NCBI GenBank assembly: GCA_030609445.1
Contig: JAUWCF010000003.1
Coordinates: 1-15,023 of the forward strand
Source of the DNA: Thermoplasmatota archaeon
GTDB taxonomy: Archaea; Thermoplasmatota; E2; DHVEG-1
Reading direction: 5' to 3'
DNA length: 15,023 nt
Part shown: one piece after another, positions 1-7,175 of the stretch
How positions within the stretch are numbered: position 1 is the first letter of the stretch
Layout of the letters: the number at the start of each line of letters is the position of its first letter
Position numbers and translations under genes: made by a program
The notes under the pieces: model-generated
Seen by the model: the letters and a program-made list of their open reading frames with translations, nothing else
What the model was told of the DNA's origin: nothing
The model's database searches: none

Positions 1-396
1 TTCAACATCTGACATCTTTTCAGCATGAACAAGTAATGTATCATAGTTGAGGTCACCTGCAGATATTTCTTCAATATTGCCATTCTTCAATGTAAAAACG
101 CTATGATTGGGAGTGACGATGGTGTATCCACTTTTTGTCGATATTTTAACCAACTTTTTATTCCATTTGTGTCTCACTGCTTTTTTTACCCTTTTGATTT
201 CTGTTTTACCCTCTTTGTTTACCGAGACTGCCGTCCAATTTTCTTTGATATTGGCTATTTCAAATTCAGTCCCATTGTTTTTTTCTATTTTATGACCATA
301 TTTTTTAATTGCATTATCAACAAATTCTCCAATTTTCATGTTAACTGTGTTACCACTTGGATTTTGTAGAATAATTCGTTGAGAGTGATCTACACT
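1..396 (-). mobile_element. Intein N-terminal region inside PolB (partial)
   Basis: The polymerase frame changes character directly after YQSMKGARNAG. The next residues, SVDHSQRIILQ, fit intein block A, with Ser1 as the nucleophile. MKIGEFVD follows, a phrase typical of the segment after block A in archaeal polymerase inteins. GYTIVTPNHSVFTLKNG matches block B, with the TxxH residues at intein positions 95-98. The 132 visible residues form most of the N-terminal splicing domain. Whether a LAGLIDADG homing endonuclease follows, and whether blocks F and G (His-Asn) close it, cannot be seen. From memory of related archaeal polymerases that read GARNAGT, I infer the first C-extein residue is Thr. 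Splicing competence is likely but unproven. Confidence 0.88.
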
Positions 397-2289
397 TCCT
401 GCGTTTCTTGCTCCTTTCATACTTTGATACATCATTTTTAGTTGTTGTAACTCCTGTTTATCCCCTTTCTCTTTTGCAACTTTTAGTTCTTTTTTTATCT
501 TTGCAATCATGCTCATAATCCCAGTCATCGCGCCGTTTACAACACCCTGTTTAGGATCGATTTTTATTCCAAGCATGTATCCTTTGTCTGCAAATGAATC
601 ATTTGCTGTAACTTCTCGCCAGTGAATGTTTCTTGTTTGTAAAAATTCATTTGGAAGTTTTTTCAGCCATATCCACTCATCTGGTGTTTCATTTTTTTGT
701 GCAAGTTTTATAGTATCTGCTCCAACATTCATTGCTTTTAAAATTGTGGGATACATTGCACCAACATCAGCTACTAGCACATGATACCATGGAATGAAAT
801 GTGATTTTGCTTCTGAATCTGGCTTAATAGTCATTCCACCAGGCATATGATAATTCAACGAATCATCGGTATCCTTGGCATTCTCATTATGAATTACGAA
901 AGGATATTCAACCCATTCTGGCATTTCATCTCCATATTTTAACACCCTGACAAAATCTTTAGAAAGCTGCTCTTGTTTTTTCTTTGCTGATGAAACAATC
1001 TCTGTTTTTGTAGAGCATCCTTTAAAATCTCTCAACAGTGTTTGTGAAATAGATTTAACTCTGCAGATTGGAGGTATAATCTTTTTATGTCTCGCCCCAC
1101 GTATAAGTGCCATATGATCCCACATGTTAACTGCACCTGCGGGAAGCAACATGTCAAATGGCATACATGTTGTAAAGGCAAGAGGCAATGCCTGCTGGAT
1201 AAGATTTAAAGTCACCCCTATTTGCTCTTGCACATCATGTTTGTTATATTGCAATGTTCTCTCATCAATTTTTATCTGAGACGGTGTTAAAATAATACGA
1301 TCTTTTATGATTATTCCTAGAAACGGAGCAAGTGCTTTTAGGCTAAATTCGTTAAGAAATGAATAGAATTTTCTTGCCCCGAGATATGTATCAAAACTAG
1401 ATGGATAAAACTGTACTACTTCTGAACTCGTTCCAAAATGATATGATTTATCAGGCCGACAATATTTATAGATAAAACGTTTCAAATCTTTTCGTTCATC
1501 ATCAGATAGCTGTTCACGCTCACGGTTTAATATCCCCTTTATTCTCTCATATATCTGGAGGTTATCAAAACCAGCAATATTGTGCCCAGAGATAATATCG
1601 TATTGTTCAGCCATTTTACAAAATGCATGAAGATTTTCAATTTCCTCGTTGGTATTTTGTGATATAAGTTGTTTTACCTCAACATCTTCCCAATGAGCTG
1701 GTAGATCTAAAATTTCAAAACTAAACTGTTCATTATCTAGGTTTTTCTCTGATTCAAATGAAATGTCAAAATTAGAATAACCAATGATGTCAATTGGTAT
1801 ATCTTTTTTTCCTTCTGCAAATTGTGTGGTTTCAATATCATAGACAAATACTTTTACTTTCTTTTTTTCACCATGTGTATCAAAAAGCCAAACCTTGTCT
1901 TCAGCTGCAAGATCTGTTAGTGCTCTCTGTTTATAGGGAATGTCATGTTCTGCTGTATAGATGTTATGTTCGAAGAAAAGATAACTGCTTATATCTGGTA
2001 CGACATATGATTCCTTTGTATAGACTTTGAATACTTTTCTTGTTTTATTAAAATCACAAAAACTTCTGTAGGTCTCAATTTCTCCTATCTCTTTTATTTT
2101 CGATAGTTTCTCATGATCTATCTTGTTTTTCTCCCATCGTTCTAAGAGTTTGCTTCTAACGGTTTCAATATTTGTGTTTTCTCCGCTGAATGCAAGAAAA
2201 TATGGGCTATGTACATCTGACACTGGTTTAGGTGGTCTACCTTGAAAATACAGGTAATCTGGTGAGATACCAAGTAACATTTCGTTCAC
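1..2289 (-). CDS. polB: Family B DNA polymerase, N-terminal part, interrupted by an intein (partial at left edge)
   Basis: The minus strand is open without a stop from the start to base 1 (763 codons). The host protein is a replicative-type family B DNA polymerase with 3'-5' exonuclease. Numbering is from the GTG at 2289. Exo I is DIETT at 151-155, Exo II is GHNIAGFDN at 235-243, and Exo III is the Y-x3-D YNKHD at 348-352, so proofreading looks intact. Motif A is DVGAMYP at 508-514 with the metal-binding Asp. Motif B appears as KMMYQSMKG at 618-626, a variant of Kx3NSxYG. After GARNAG the reading frame continues into an intein at residue 632. Motif C (the YxDTD region) and the C-terminal extein lie outside the window. 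The start is GTG 2289, with a purine-rich GGGGG 7 nt upstream; ATG 2280 in the same frame is the alternative. PolB identity is very secure, while the subfamily is not assigned. Confidence 0.93.
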   Translation of the reverse strand, partial: MNEMLLGISPDYLYFQGRPPKPVSDVHSPYFLAFSGENTNIETVRSKLLERWEKNKIDHEKLSKIKEIGEIETYRSFCDFNKTRKVFKVYTKESYVVPDISSYLFFEHNIYTAEHDIPYKQRALTDLAAEDKVWLFDTHGEKKKVKVFVYDIETTQFAEGKKDIPIDIIGYSNFDISFESEKNLDNEQFSFEILDLPAHWEDVEVKQLISQNTNEEIENLHAFCKMAEQYDIISGHNIAGFDNLQIYERIKGILNREREQLSDDERKDLKRFIYKYCRPDKSYHFGTSSEVVQFYPSSFDTYLGARKFYSFLNEFSLKALAPFLGIIIKDRIILTPSQIKIDERTLQYNKHDVQEQIGVTLNLIQQALPLAFTTCMPFDMLLPAGAVNMWDHMALIRGARHKKIIPPICRVKSISQTLLRDFKGCSTKTEIVSSAKKKQEQLSKDFVRVLKYGDEMPEWVEYPFVIHNENAKDTDDSLNYHMPGGMTIKPDSEAKSHFIPWYHVLVADVGAMYPTILKAMNVGADTIKLAQKNETPDEWIWLKKLPNEFLQTRNIHWREVTANDSFADKGYMLGIKIDPKQGVVNGAMTGIMSMIAKIKKELKVAKEKGDKQELQQLKMMYQSMKGARNAGSVDHSQRIILQNPSGNTVNMKIGEFVDNAIKKYGHKIEKNNGTEFEIANIKENWTAVSVNKEGKTEIKRVKKAVRHKWNKKLVKISTKSGYTIVTPNHSVFTLKNGNIEEISAGDLNYDTLLVHAEKMSDVE

Positions 2290-2338
2290 AGCTTTTCCCC
2301 CATGCTTTTCTCAATCCATTTTATCTACTTAGAATTAA

Positions 2339-2348
2339 CCTTATATGG
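2339..2348. promoter_or_regulatory. Palindromic TATA-like box shared by divergent polB and deacetylase genes
   Basis: CCTTATATGG is a perfect 10-bp palindrome in the 90-nt divergent gap. It lies 31-40 nt before the deacetylase ATG on the plus strand, a spacing that suits a short-leader transcript. On the minus strand it lies about 50 nt before the polB GTG, leaving room for a short leader with a purine-rich ribosome binding site. It is the best TATA-like element in the gap; use in both directions is inferred. Confidence 0.45.
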
Positions 2349-2378
2349 AACTACCGTATTTTATTTTGTTGATTTTGT

Positions 2379-3386
2379 ATGAAAACACAAATTGCACATT
2401 CAAAAGATTTCAATAAACATGACAATGCAGATCATCCTGAAAATGCAAAAAGACTTCAAGTTATGATGCGTGAAATACAAAATGCGTCTTTTTATGACAA
2501 ACTTGATTTTTTCGAACCCGATCTTATTAGCGAAGAAGCACTTTACTCAGTACATTCAGACGATATGATTCAGCAGGTCAAAGACATTAGCTCTACAGGA
2601 GATTCATGGATAGATATGGATACCTATGTTTGTAAATCCGACTATGAAACAGCTCGAAAAGCAGCAGGAGGGCTTCTTCAGATCAGCAGGAATGTACTTG
2701 ATGGAAAAGCAGATAATGGATTTGCACTTGTACGACCGCCCGGCCATCATGCTACCCATGAGCGATCCATGGGTTTTTGTCTTTTTAACAATGCTGCACT
2801 TACGGCAAATGAACTTTCTAAAAAAGGAAAACAAGTACTCGTTTTTGATTGTGATGCCCATCATGGAAACGGAACACAATATCTCTTTTATGATAGATAC
2901 GATATTATGTATCAGTCGTTTCATCTCTATCCATATTACCCGGGTACTGGCCCTGTTGAGGATGTTGGAGAAGGAGATGGCGAGGGGTATACAATAAATG
3001 CTCCTTTAAGTCATGGAAATGGTAATGAAGCAGTTTCTCAACTGCTTGATGAGATATTTCTTCCGATTGCTCGACAGTTTAAACCGGATCTTGTTATTGT
3101 TTCTTCAGGGTATGATTCTCATCATTTGGATCCTCTAGGTGGTCTTAAATTAACATCTAATTTTTTTGGGGAGATAATAGCAAAACTTCAGAATATTCAA
3201 CCAAAAATCGTTTGTACACTTGAAGGTGGATATAACCTTGATTGGATTGGTAAATGTCTTGTTTCTCAACTTGGACAACTGATCTCTCATCCAGTAGTAT
3301 TTGATGATACTGCTGATGAGAATATTGCAGTTAAGCCAGTTATTAATAAAATAAGAAATGAGCTAGCAAGTTATTGGAAGATATGA
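2379..3386 (+). CDS. Histone deacetylase / AcuC-AphA family Zn-dependent deacetylase
   Basis: This 335-residue protein has the full set of family signatures, resembling class II histone deacetylases. RPPGHHA carries the two active-site His (H123, H124), followed by MGFCLFNN. FDCDAHHGNGT gives zinc ligands D159 and H161, and SSGYDSHHLDPLGG gives the third zinc ligand D246. LEGGYN gives the transition-state Tyr285. The enzyme should hydrolyse an acetyl-amide bond. Candidate substrates are acetyl-lysine on chromatin proteins, acetyl-polyamines, or small acetyl amides, and sequence alone does not decide between them. The length fits a single-domain archaeal or bacterial member. No ribosome binding site precedes the ATG, which together with the TATA-like box suggests a leaderless or short-leader mRNA. 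It ends one base before the stop of the convergent small gene. Confidence 0.93.
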   Translation: MKTQIAHSKDFNKHDNADHPENAKRLQVMMREIQNASFYDKLDFFEPDLISEEALYSVHSDDMIQQVKDISSTGDSWIDMDTYVCKSDYETARKAAGGLLQISRNVLDGKADNGFALVRPPGHHATHERSMGFCLFNNAALTANELSKKGKQVLVFDCDAHHGNGTQYLFYDRYDIMYQSFHLYPYYPGTGPVEDVGEGDGEGYTINAPLSHGNGNEAVSQLLDEIFLPIARQFKPDLVIVSSGYDSHHLDPLGGLKLTSNFFGEIIAKLQNIQPKIVCTLEGGYNLDWIGKCLVSQLGQLISHPVVFDDTADENIAVKPVINKIRNELASYWKI

Positions 3387-3387
3387 T

Positions 3388-3687
3388 TTAGTCAAAAATC
3401 ATGCCCATGCCTGAAGCAGCAGAGTCTTCTTGTTCTTTGATTTTTTCATCAACTTCTTTTGCCTTTTTTTCGCCAAGTTTTTTGAATTTTAACTCTTTTG
3501 CCAGCTCTTTTGCTCGTTTTAAACCTTTGTCGCTGCCCTCTATCTTGACATAGGAGACATCTCCTTTCATATCAAGAGAGCTTGCATCTCTAGTAAGTAT
3601 GCTTTGTCTGCTGACAAGATCATCTTTTGCTAAGCTGTTGATTTTACCTGCGTTTTCAGATTTCACTTCAAAGATAATATACGTCAC
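3388..3687 (-). CDS. Small conserved-looking protein of unknown function
   Basis: This is a 99-residue protein I do not recognise. The N-terminal half reads as alternating strands and helices (TYIIFEVKS, then VSYVKIEGS followed by a Lys-rich helix GLKRAKELAKELKF), like a small ferredoxin-like or ACT-like fold; this is inference. A charged Lys/Glu linker follows, and the chain ends in GMGMIFD. There is no signal peptide or membrane segment. The start is a GTG, strongly supported by a near-perfect archaeal ribosome binding site AAGGTGAT 5 nt upstream. A TTTATATA box lies before that, so the gene has its own promoter even though it follows coaD closely. Its stop is one base from the stop of the convergent deacetylase gene. 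Confidence 0.82.
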   Translation of the reverse strand: MTYIIFEVKSENAGKINSLAKDDLVSRQSILTRDASSLDMKGDVSYVKIEGSDKGLKRAKELAKELKFKKLGEKKAKEVDEKIKEQEDSAASGMGMIFD

Positions 3688-3692
3688 TTTTA

Positions 3693-3700
3693 ATCACCTT
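3693..3700 (-). promoter_or_regulatory. Ribosome binding site of the small unknown gene
   Basis: AAGGTGAT on the minus strand is strongly complementary to the 3' end of archaeal 16S rRNA. It lies 5 nt before the GTG codon, which decides in favour of this non-ATG start. Confidence 0.75.
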
Positions 3701-3725
3701 ATCTTGCGGATGTAATAAAAGATCA

Positions 3726-3733
3726 TATATAAA
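3726..3733 (-). promoter_or_regulatory. TATA box of the small unknown gene
   Basis: TTTATATA on the minus strand matches the archaeal TATA consensus. It is 39-46 nt before the GTG start and ends two bases before the coaD stop codon. The predicted transcription start near 3700-3705 would give a very short leader holding the AAGGTGAT site. Confidence 0.65.
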
Positions 3734-3734
3734 A

Positions 3735-4196
3735 TTAATCTCTCTTTTGAGTCTTTCCCTCTTCGTCTATCTCTTTATTTCTTATTCTTGATGAACTGAT
3801 TGGAATATTGTCATCAGCTAAAACAAAAGGAATTTGTATGATTTGTAATTGTTTTTCACCTTTTTGTTTACGGATTCTATTTATTTCCTCTGCGGTATGT
3901 TTTGTTTCAGGAGATATAATTATGGCATCAAAATCTTCTTTTAATGACGGTCCGTATTTGTTGTAGATTGGTTTTATTAAGTATCTTCCAGTTAATTTCT
4001 CTTTAGAAAGGTATTTTTCAACAGTCTTTTTCCGTTCTTCAAAAGATTTAACATCTCTTTTTTTATCAATTATTTCTCCTGTTGTGACCCCTATGAATAC
4101 GTGTCCTTGTCTTCCTGCAATTTCAAATGCTTTGCTGATTAGCAGTTTATGTCCTTTGTGGAGATGATCAAATGTACCTCCGATACAAACCTTCAT
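3735..4196 (-). CDS. coaD: Phosphopantetheine adenylyltransferase, archaeal type
   Basis: This enzyme transfers AMP from ATP to 4'-phosphopantetheine to give dephospho-CoA, the penultimate step of coenzyme A synthesis, in the cytoplasm. The 153 residues open with the nucleotidyltransferase signature GGTFDHLHKGH (residues 6-16), holding the T/HxGH-type nucleotide-binding His13 and His16. They close with ISSSRIR (133-139), the usual ISSTxIR element. KSFEERKKTVEKYL and the FDAIIISPET stretch are typical of the archaeal/eukaryotic-like form rather than bacterial CoaD. A TATA-like box lies 23-31 nt before the ATG with no ribosome binding site, so leaderless translation is expected. No other CoA gene is nearby. 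Confidence 0.93.
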   Translation of the reverse strand: MKVCIGGTFDHLHKGHKLLISKAFEIAGRQGHVFIGVTTGEIIDKKRDVKSFEERKKTVEKYLSKEKLTGRYLIKPIYNKYGPSLKEDFDAIIISPETKHTAEEINRIRKQKGEKQLQIIQIPFVLADDNIPISSSRIRNKEIDEEGKTQKRD

Positions 4197-4218
4197 TCAC
4201 GGGGAACATTAGTAATAA

Positions 4219-4227
4219 CTTTAAAAA
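4219..4227 (-). promoter_or_regulatory. TATA-like box of coaD
   Basis: TTTTTAAAG on the minus strand is 23-31 nt before the coaD ATG, the usual spacing for a leaderless archaeal transcript. It separates coaD transcriptionally from the flippase gene, which ends about 100 nt upstream. Confidence 0.5.
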
Positions 4228-4297
4228 TAATGTTATTTCATCAAATTAAAAAATCAGCGGTGATGCACGATAATAACAGAGTTCTCTGTATCATTAC

Positions 4298-5899
4298 TCA
4301 TCTTTTTTTATTCATTTCTGATTTTATATATTTCGCCATTTCCTTAGGATGTATCACGTTCCAGAAAAAATCAAAGTCTTGTTTTTTGAACTCTTTTAAT
4401 ATAAATAAAATTCCAAAATATAATGCTACTCCTATTCCAGAAAATCCAATTAAATGATACCAATGCACCGATGGAACAAATAATTTAGATGAGTAATATA
4501 ATAGTATTCCCATACCTACGCCAGCGATTATGTGACGGGGAATATGACTGTTTAAAATTTTCATCTTGGTCATTTTTTTTGCTGCGAGTTGAAATCCAAA
4601 AAGTCCAATAAGCAATGAGATTAGCGTTGCAATTGCTGCGCCTACTGCGCCATCAATTCCAAATGATGAAAGAACTCCTCCTTTTGGTATAAACAAATAA
4701 TTTAGAGCGATGTTGACGGTACACATTGTTATACCGATTTTTGCTGCTACGCCTGGTTTGTTCATTCCTGCTATGAGGGAGGAATATGGTTTCATAATGC
4801 CTAATATAAAAGCATAGATTGCTATTATTATGAGTACTGGTGCTGCAGATATAAAGGAACTGCTTAACATAAAATAGATTATTGGTTCTGCAAATATTAT
4901 AATTAGTACTATTATGGGGATTGTTACCATTGAGATGTACCGTTCTGCCTGATGTGTTGTTTTAATAAGTCCTTTGAAATTGTTTGTTGCGTGGTATTCT
5001 GAAAGTGTTGGGAATAGGACGATGCCTAGTGCTGTTGATAGGATAATTATGACTTCGGATAGTTGTTGTACTGTCCAGTAGTATCCTACTTCTGCTTGTG
5101 TACAAAAATATCCAATCATTACCTTGTCTATATTTATGGAGATAACTACGATGAGCGAGATGATTGTTATAGGGATGCCAAAGGAAAGATAGCTTTTGGA
5201 GAGTTTCCAACTTGGTTTTTTAATTGGATATTTTCGCAGAAGCCACATTCCTACAAGAAAAGATGCCATACATCCGAAGACGTATGCCATTGCAAGAGAG
5301 CCAGTTGCATGATCTGCAATGAATTGTTGAAGTGGCTGAAGGAATTGTGGCCATGTTGCAATTGGCGAGATGCCTACTGCACTTATTCCTGCAAGAGCTA
5401 CAATTATTGTAAGTGGGATTTTTATGATGTTTTCTGTTGTCCAGGTTATTTGCCGTTTTACTATTTCTTTTGTGCCACTGAATGTCTGCATGGGGATTTC
5501 TTTGAGGTTCAGGAAGATATAGTAAATCAAAAAGATGTAGATAATCGACTTGCTGGCTTCATCTAAAAATCGTTCATGGAATAATAGTTGTAATAGAAAT
5601 ATGGCGACAACTACGCCAAGTATCATTACTCCTGTAAATAATATTTTGATTGTTGCATAGGTGCCGATGCAGGTTCCTAGATCTTGTCCCTCTGAGATTC
5701 GTTTTACATGCGCTTCGAGAAAACCAAATTTTGCTACAAGATGAAATAATGTAAGAAAAGCCATGGCAAATCCTATGTATCCAAGTGCTTCTGGCGCGTG
5801 GCTCCCCCAAAGTTTTGCTAGTATGAATAGCCCGATCCATCCTAGGAAGCGAGCGAAGAATTGTGAGGATACAATTAAGAAGGATTTTCTAGCGATCAT
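4298..5899 (-). CDS. Polysaccharide flippase of the MOP/Wzx superfamily
   Basis: This 533-residue protein is almost entirely hydrophobic segments joined by short charged loops, consistent with about 12-14 membrane helices. The start (ARKSFLIVSSQFFARFLGWIGLFILAKLWG) and the central GIPITIISLIVVISINIDKVMIGYF are typical of oligosaccharide flippases, in which lipid-linked sugars are turned across the membrane. TLSEYHAT also fits the family. Lying just downstream of glmU and glmS, it probably handles a lipid-linked, amino-sugar-containing glycan for cell-surface polysaccharide or N-glycosylation; this link is inferred from context only. A strong TATA box and no ribosome binding site precede the ATG, so it can be transcribed on its own as a leaderless mRNA. 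A multidrug MATE exporter is the main alternative but less likely. Confidence 0.88.
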   Translation of the reverse strand: MIARKSFLIVSSQFFARFLGWIGLFILAKLWGSHAPEALGYIGFAMAFLTLFHLVAKFGFLEAHVKRISEGQDLGTCIGTYATIKILFTGVMILGVVVAIFLLQLLFHERFLDEASKSIIYIFLIYYIFLNLKEIPMQTFSGTKEIVKRQITWTTENIIKIPLTIIVALAGISAVGISPIATWPQFLQPLQQFIADHATGSLAMAYVFGCMASFLVGMWLLRKYPIKKPSWKLSKSYLSFGIPITIISLIVVISINIDKVMIGYFCTQAEVGYYWTVQQLSEVIIILSTALGIVLFPTLSEYHATNNFKGLIKTTHQAERYISMVTIPIIVLIIIFAEPIIYFMLSSSFISAAPVLIIIAIYAFILGIMKPYSSLIAGMNKPGVAAKIGITMCTVNIALNYLFIPKGGVLSSFGIDGAVGAAIATLISLLIGLFGFQLAAKKMTKMKILNSHIPRHIIAGVGMGILLYYSSKLFVPSVHWYHLIGFSGIGVALYFGILFILKEFKKQDFDFFWNVIHPKEMAKYIKSEMNKKR

Positions 5900-5924
5900 G
5901 ATGGGGGATCAAATAAAACAGAGG

Positions 5925-5932
5925 TATATAAA
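5925..5932 (-). promoter_or_regulatory. TATA box of the flippase gene
   Basis: TTTATATA on the minus strand, a consensus archaeal TATA box, is 26-33 nt before the flippase ATG. That places the transcription start at or next to the ATG. It lies in the short gap between the glmU stop and the flippase start, so the flippase does not depend on read-through. Confidence 0.7.
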
Positions 5933-5953
5933 TGAGTCATAAACAAACAAATG

Positions 5954-7159
5954 TTACAGTATTTTACTATTGGGTGTGACCTCACCCTTAACAGATGCTG
6001 CTTGCCCTATAAAACAATTATTTCCAATAGTTGTTCCAACGTTTATTGTCGAATTTATTCCGGTCTGTACATTATCGCCGAGGGCTGCTCCAAATTTTCT
6101 TCTTTTTGTATCGAGTTTTTTTCCGTTGAGAATGACGTTAATATTTTTTTTGTCAAGTCTAAGATTTGCAATTTTTGTTCCCGCTCCAAGATTGCAGTTA
6201 CTCCCAATAACAGAGTCACCGACATAGTTCTGATGAGGAACATTGCTTTTATCCATCACTATTGAGTTTTTTACTTCACATGCATTACCAATGTGGCAGT
6301 TGTTTCCAATTGCCGTATGTGCTCTGATGTAGCAGTTTGGCCCGATTTTACAGTTATTGCCGATAATGACTGGCCCTTCGATGTAGCTTCCGGCACGTAT
6401 TAAGGTGTCTTTTCCGACGATAACATTTCCTTTTATCGTCGTGTTTTCTTCTACAATTCCTTCTATTTTCTTTTCTGCTTTTTTCAAGATTTCTTCATTT
6501 GCATCAAGCAGATGCCAGGGGTACACCACGTCTTTCCATTCTTTTAAAAAAATTCCTTTCATCTCTTCTTTTTTTAGTAGCAGATTTATCGAATCTGTAA
6601 TCTCATATTCGCCTCGTGGTGATTTATCTGTTTTTCTAATATAGCTAAAAATATCCTTATTGAAATGGTAGATACCTGCATTTATGATGTTTGAAAAAGG
6701 CTTATTCATTTTTTCATAGATTTTAACGACTTTTCCTTCTTTTGTTTCAACTATTCCATATTCTTCTGCGTTTTCTACTTCAAAGAGTCCTATGCTTATC
6801 TCTTTTTCTGCAATATTTTTTATATCCTGCATTCCAAAGATAGTATCTCCGCAGAGAACAATACAGTCATCAACAAATCGTTCAACCATTCCTATTGCAT
6901 GTGATGTCCCAAGGGCTCTACCTTGATTTACATATTCTATTGTGACATTCCATTTTTTGCCATTGCCAAAATAGTCTCGTACCATTTCACTTTTATACCC
7001 AACGACAAAGACAAATTCTTTTACATCTGCTTTAATTGCGTTTAATAGATTCCACTCTAGGATCGGTTTGTTGGCAATTTGAAGCATGACTTTTGGGCGG
7101 GTGAATGTGAGAGGATGCATTCGTTTTCCTTCACCTGCTGCAAGAATTACACATTTCAT
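5954..7159 (-). CDS. glmU: Bifunctional GlmU: glucosamine-1-phosphate acetyltransferase / GlcNAc-1-phosphate uridylyltransferase
   Basis: The last two steps of UDP-GlcNAc synthesis are expected. Numbering is from the ATG at 7159 (401 aa). The N-terminal nucleotidyltransferase domain (about 1-225) has LAAGEGKR at 6-13, PKVM at 22-25, LGTSHA at 83-88, the metal-binding GDT at 104-106, and YPWHLLDAN near 213-221. The C-terminal left-handed beta-helix (about 240-401) shows IGNNC hexapeptide repeats. It keeps the acetyltransferase residues H309 in PHQNYVGD, followed by GAGT (325-328) and N332, as in characterised archaeal enzymes such as Sulfurisphaera tokodaii ST0452. An in-frame extension to 7246 exists but overlaps the end of glmS and does not look like family sequence. 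The chosen ATG begins exactly at MKCVILAAGEG, 16 nt after the glmS stop, with GGAG overlapping that gap, indicating coupling to glmS. Confidence 0.92.
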   Translation of the reverse strand: MKCVILAAGEGKRMHPLTFTRPKVMLQIANKPILEWNLLNAIKADVKEFVFVVGYKSEMVRDYFGNGKKWNVTIEYVNQGRALGTSHAIGMVERFVDDCIVLCGDTIFGMQDIKNIAEKEISIGLFEVENAEEYGIVETKEGKVVKIYEKMNKPFSNIINAGIYHFNKDIFSYIRKTDKSPRGEYEITDSINLLLKKEEMKGIFLKEWKDVVYPWHLLDANEEILKKAEKKIEGIVEENTTIKGNVIVGKDTLIRAGSYIEGPVIIGNNCKIGPNCYIRAHTAIGNNCHIGNACEVKNSIVMDKSNVPHQNYVGDSVIGSNCNLGAGTKIANLRLDKKNINVILNGKKLDTKRRKFGAALGDNVQTGINSTINVGTTIGNNCFIGQAASVKGEVTPNSKIL

Positions 7160-7175
7160 TTCTTTCTTTGTCTCC

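Noticed and set aside
103..369. Plus-strand ORFs over the intein, and the one at 1794-2030 over the exonuclease domain
   Set aside because: They are antisense to a continuous minus-strand polymerase frame with clear motifs and have no family resemblance.
1..2289. PolB as an inactivated PolB2-type paralog
   Set aside because: All three exonuclease motifs and motif A are intact; only motif B is unusual, and motif C cannot be seen.
5063..5566. 167-codon plus-strand ORF antisense to the flippase
   Set aside because: It is Cys/Tyr/Phe-rich, with composition expected from the complement of a membrane protein gene, and has no promoter or recognisable domain.
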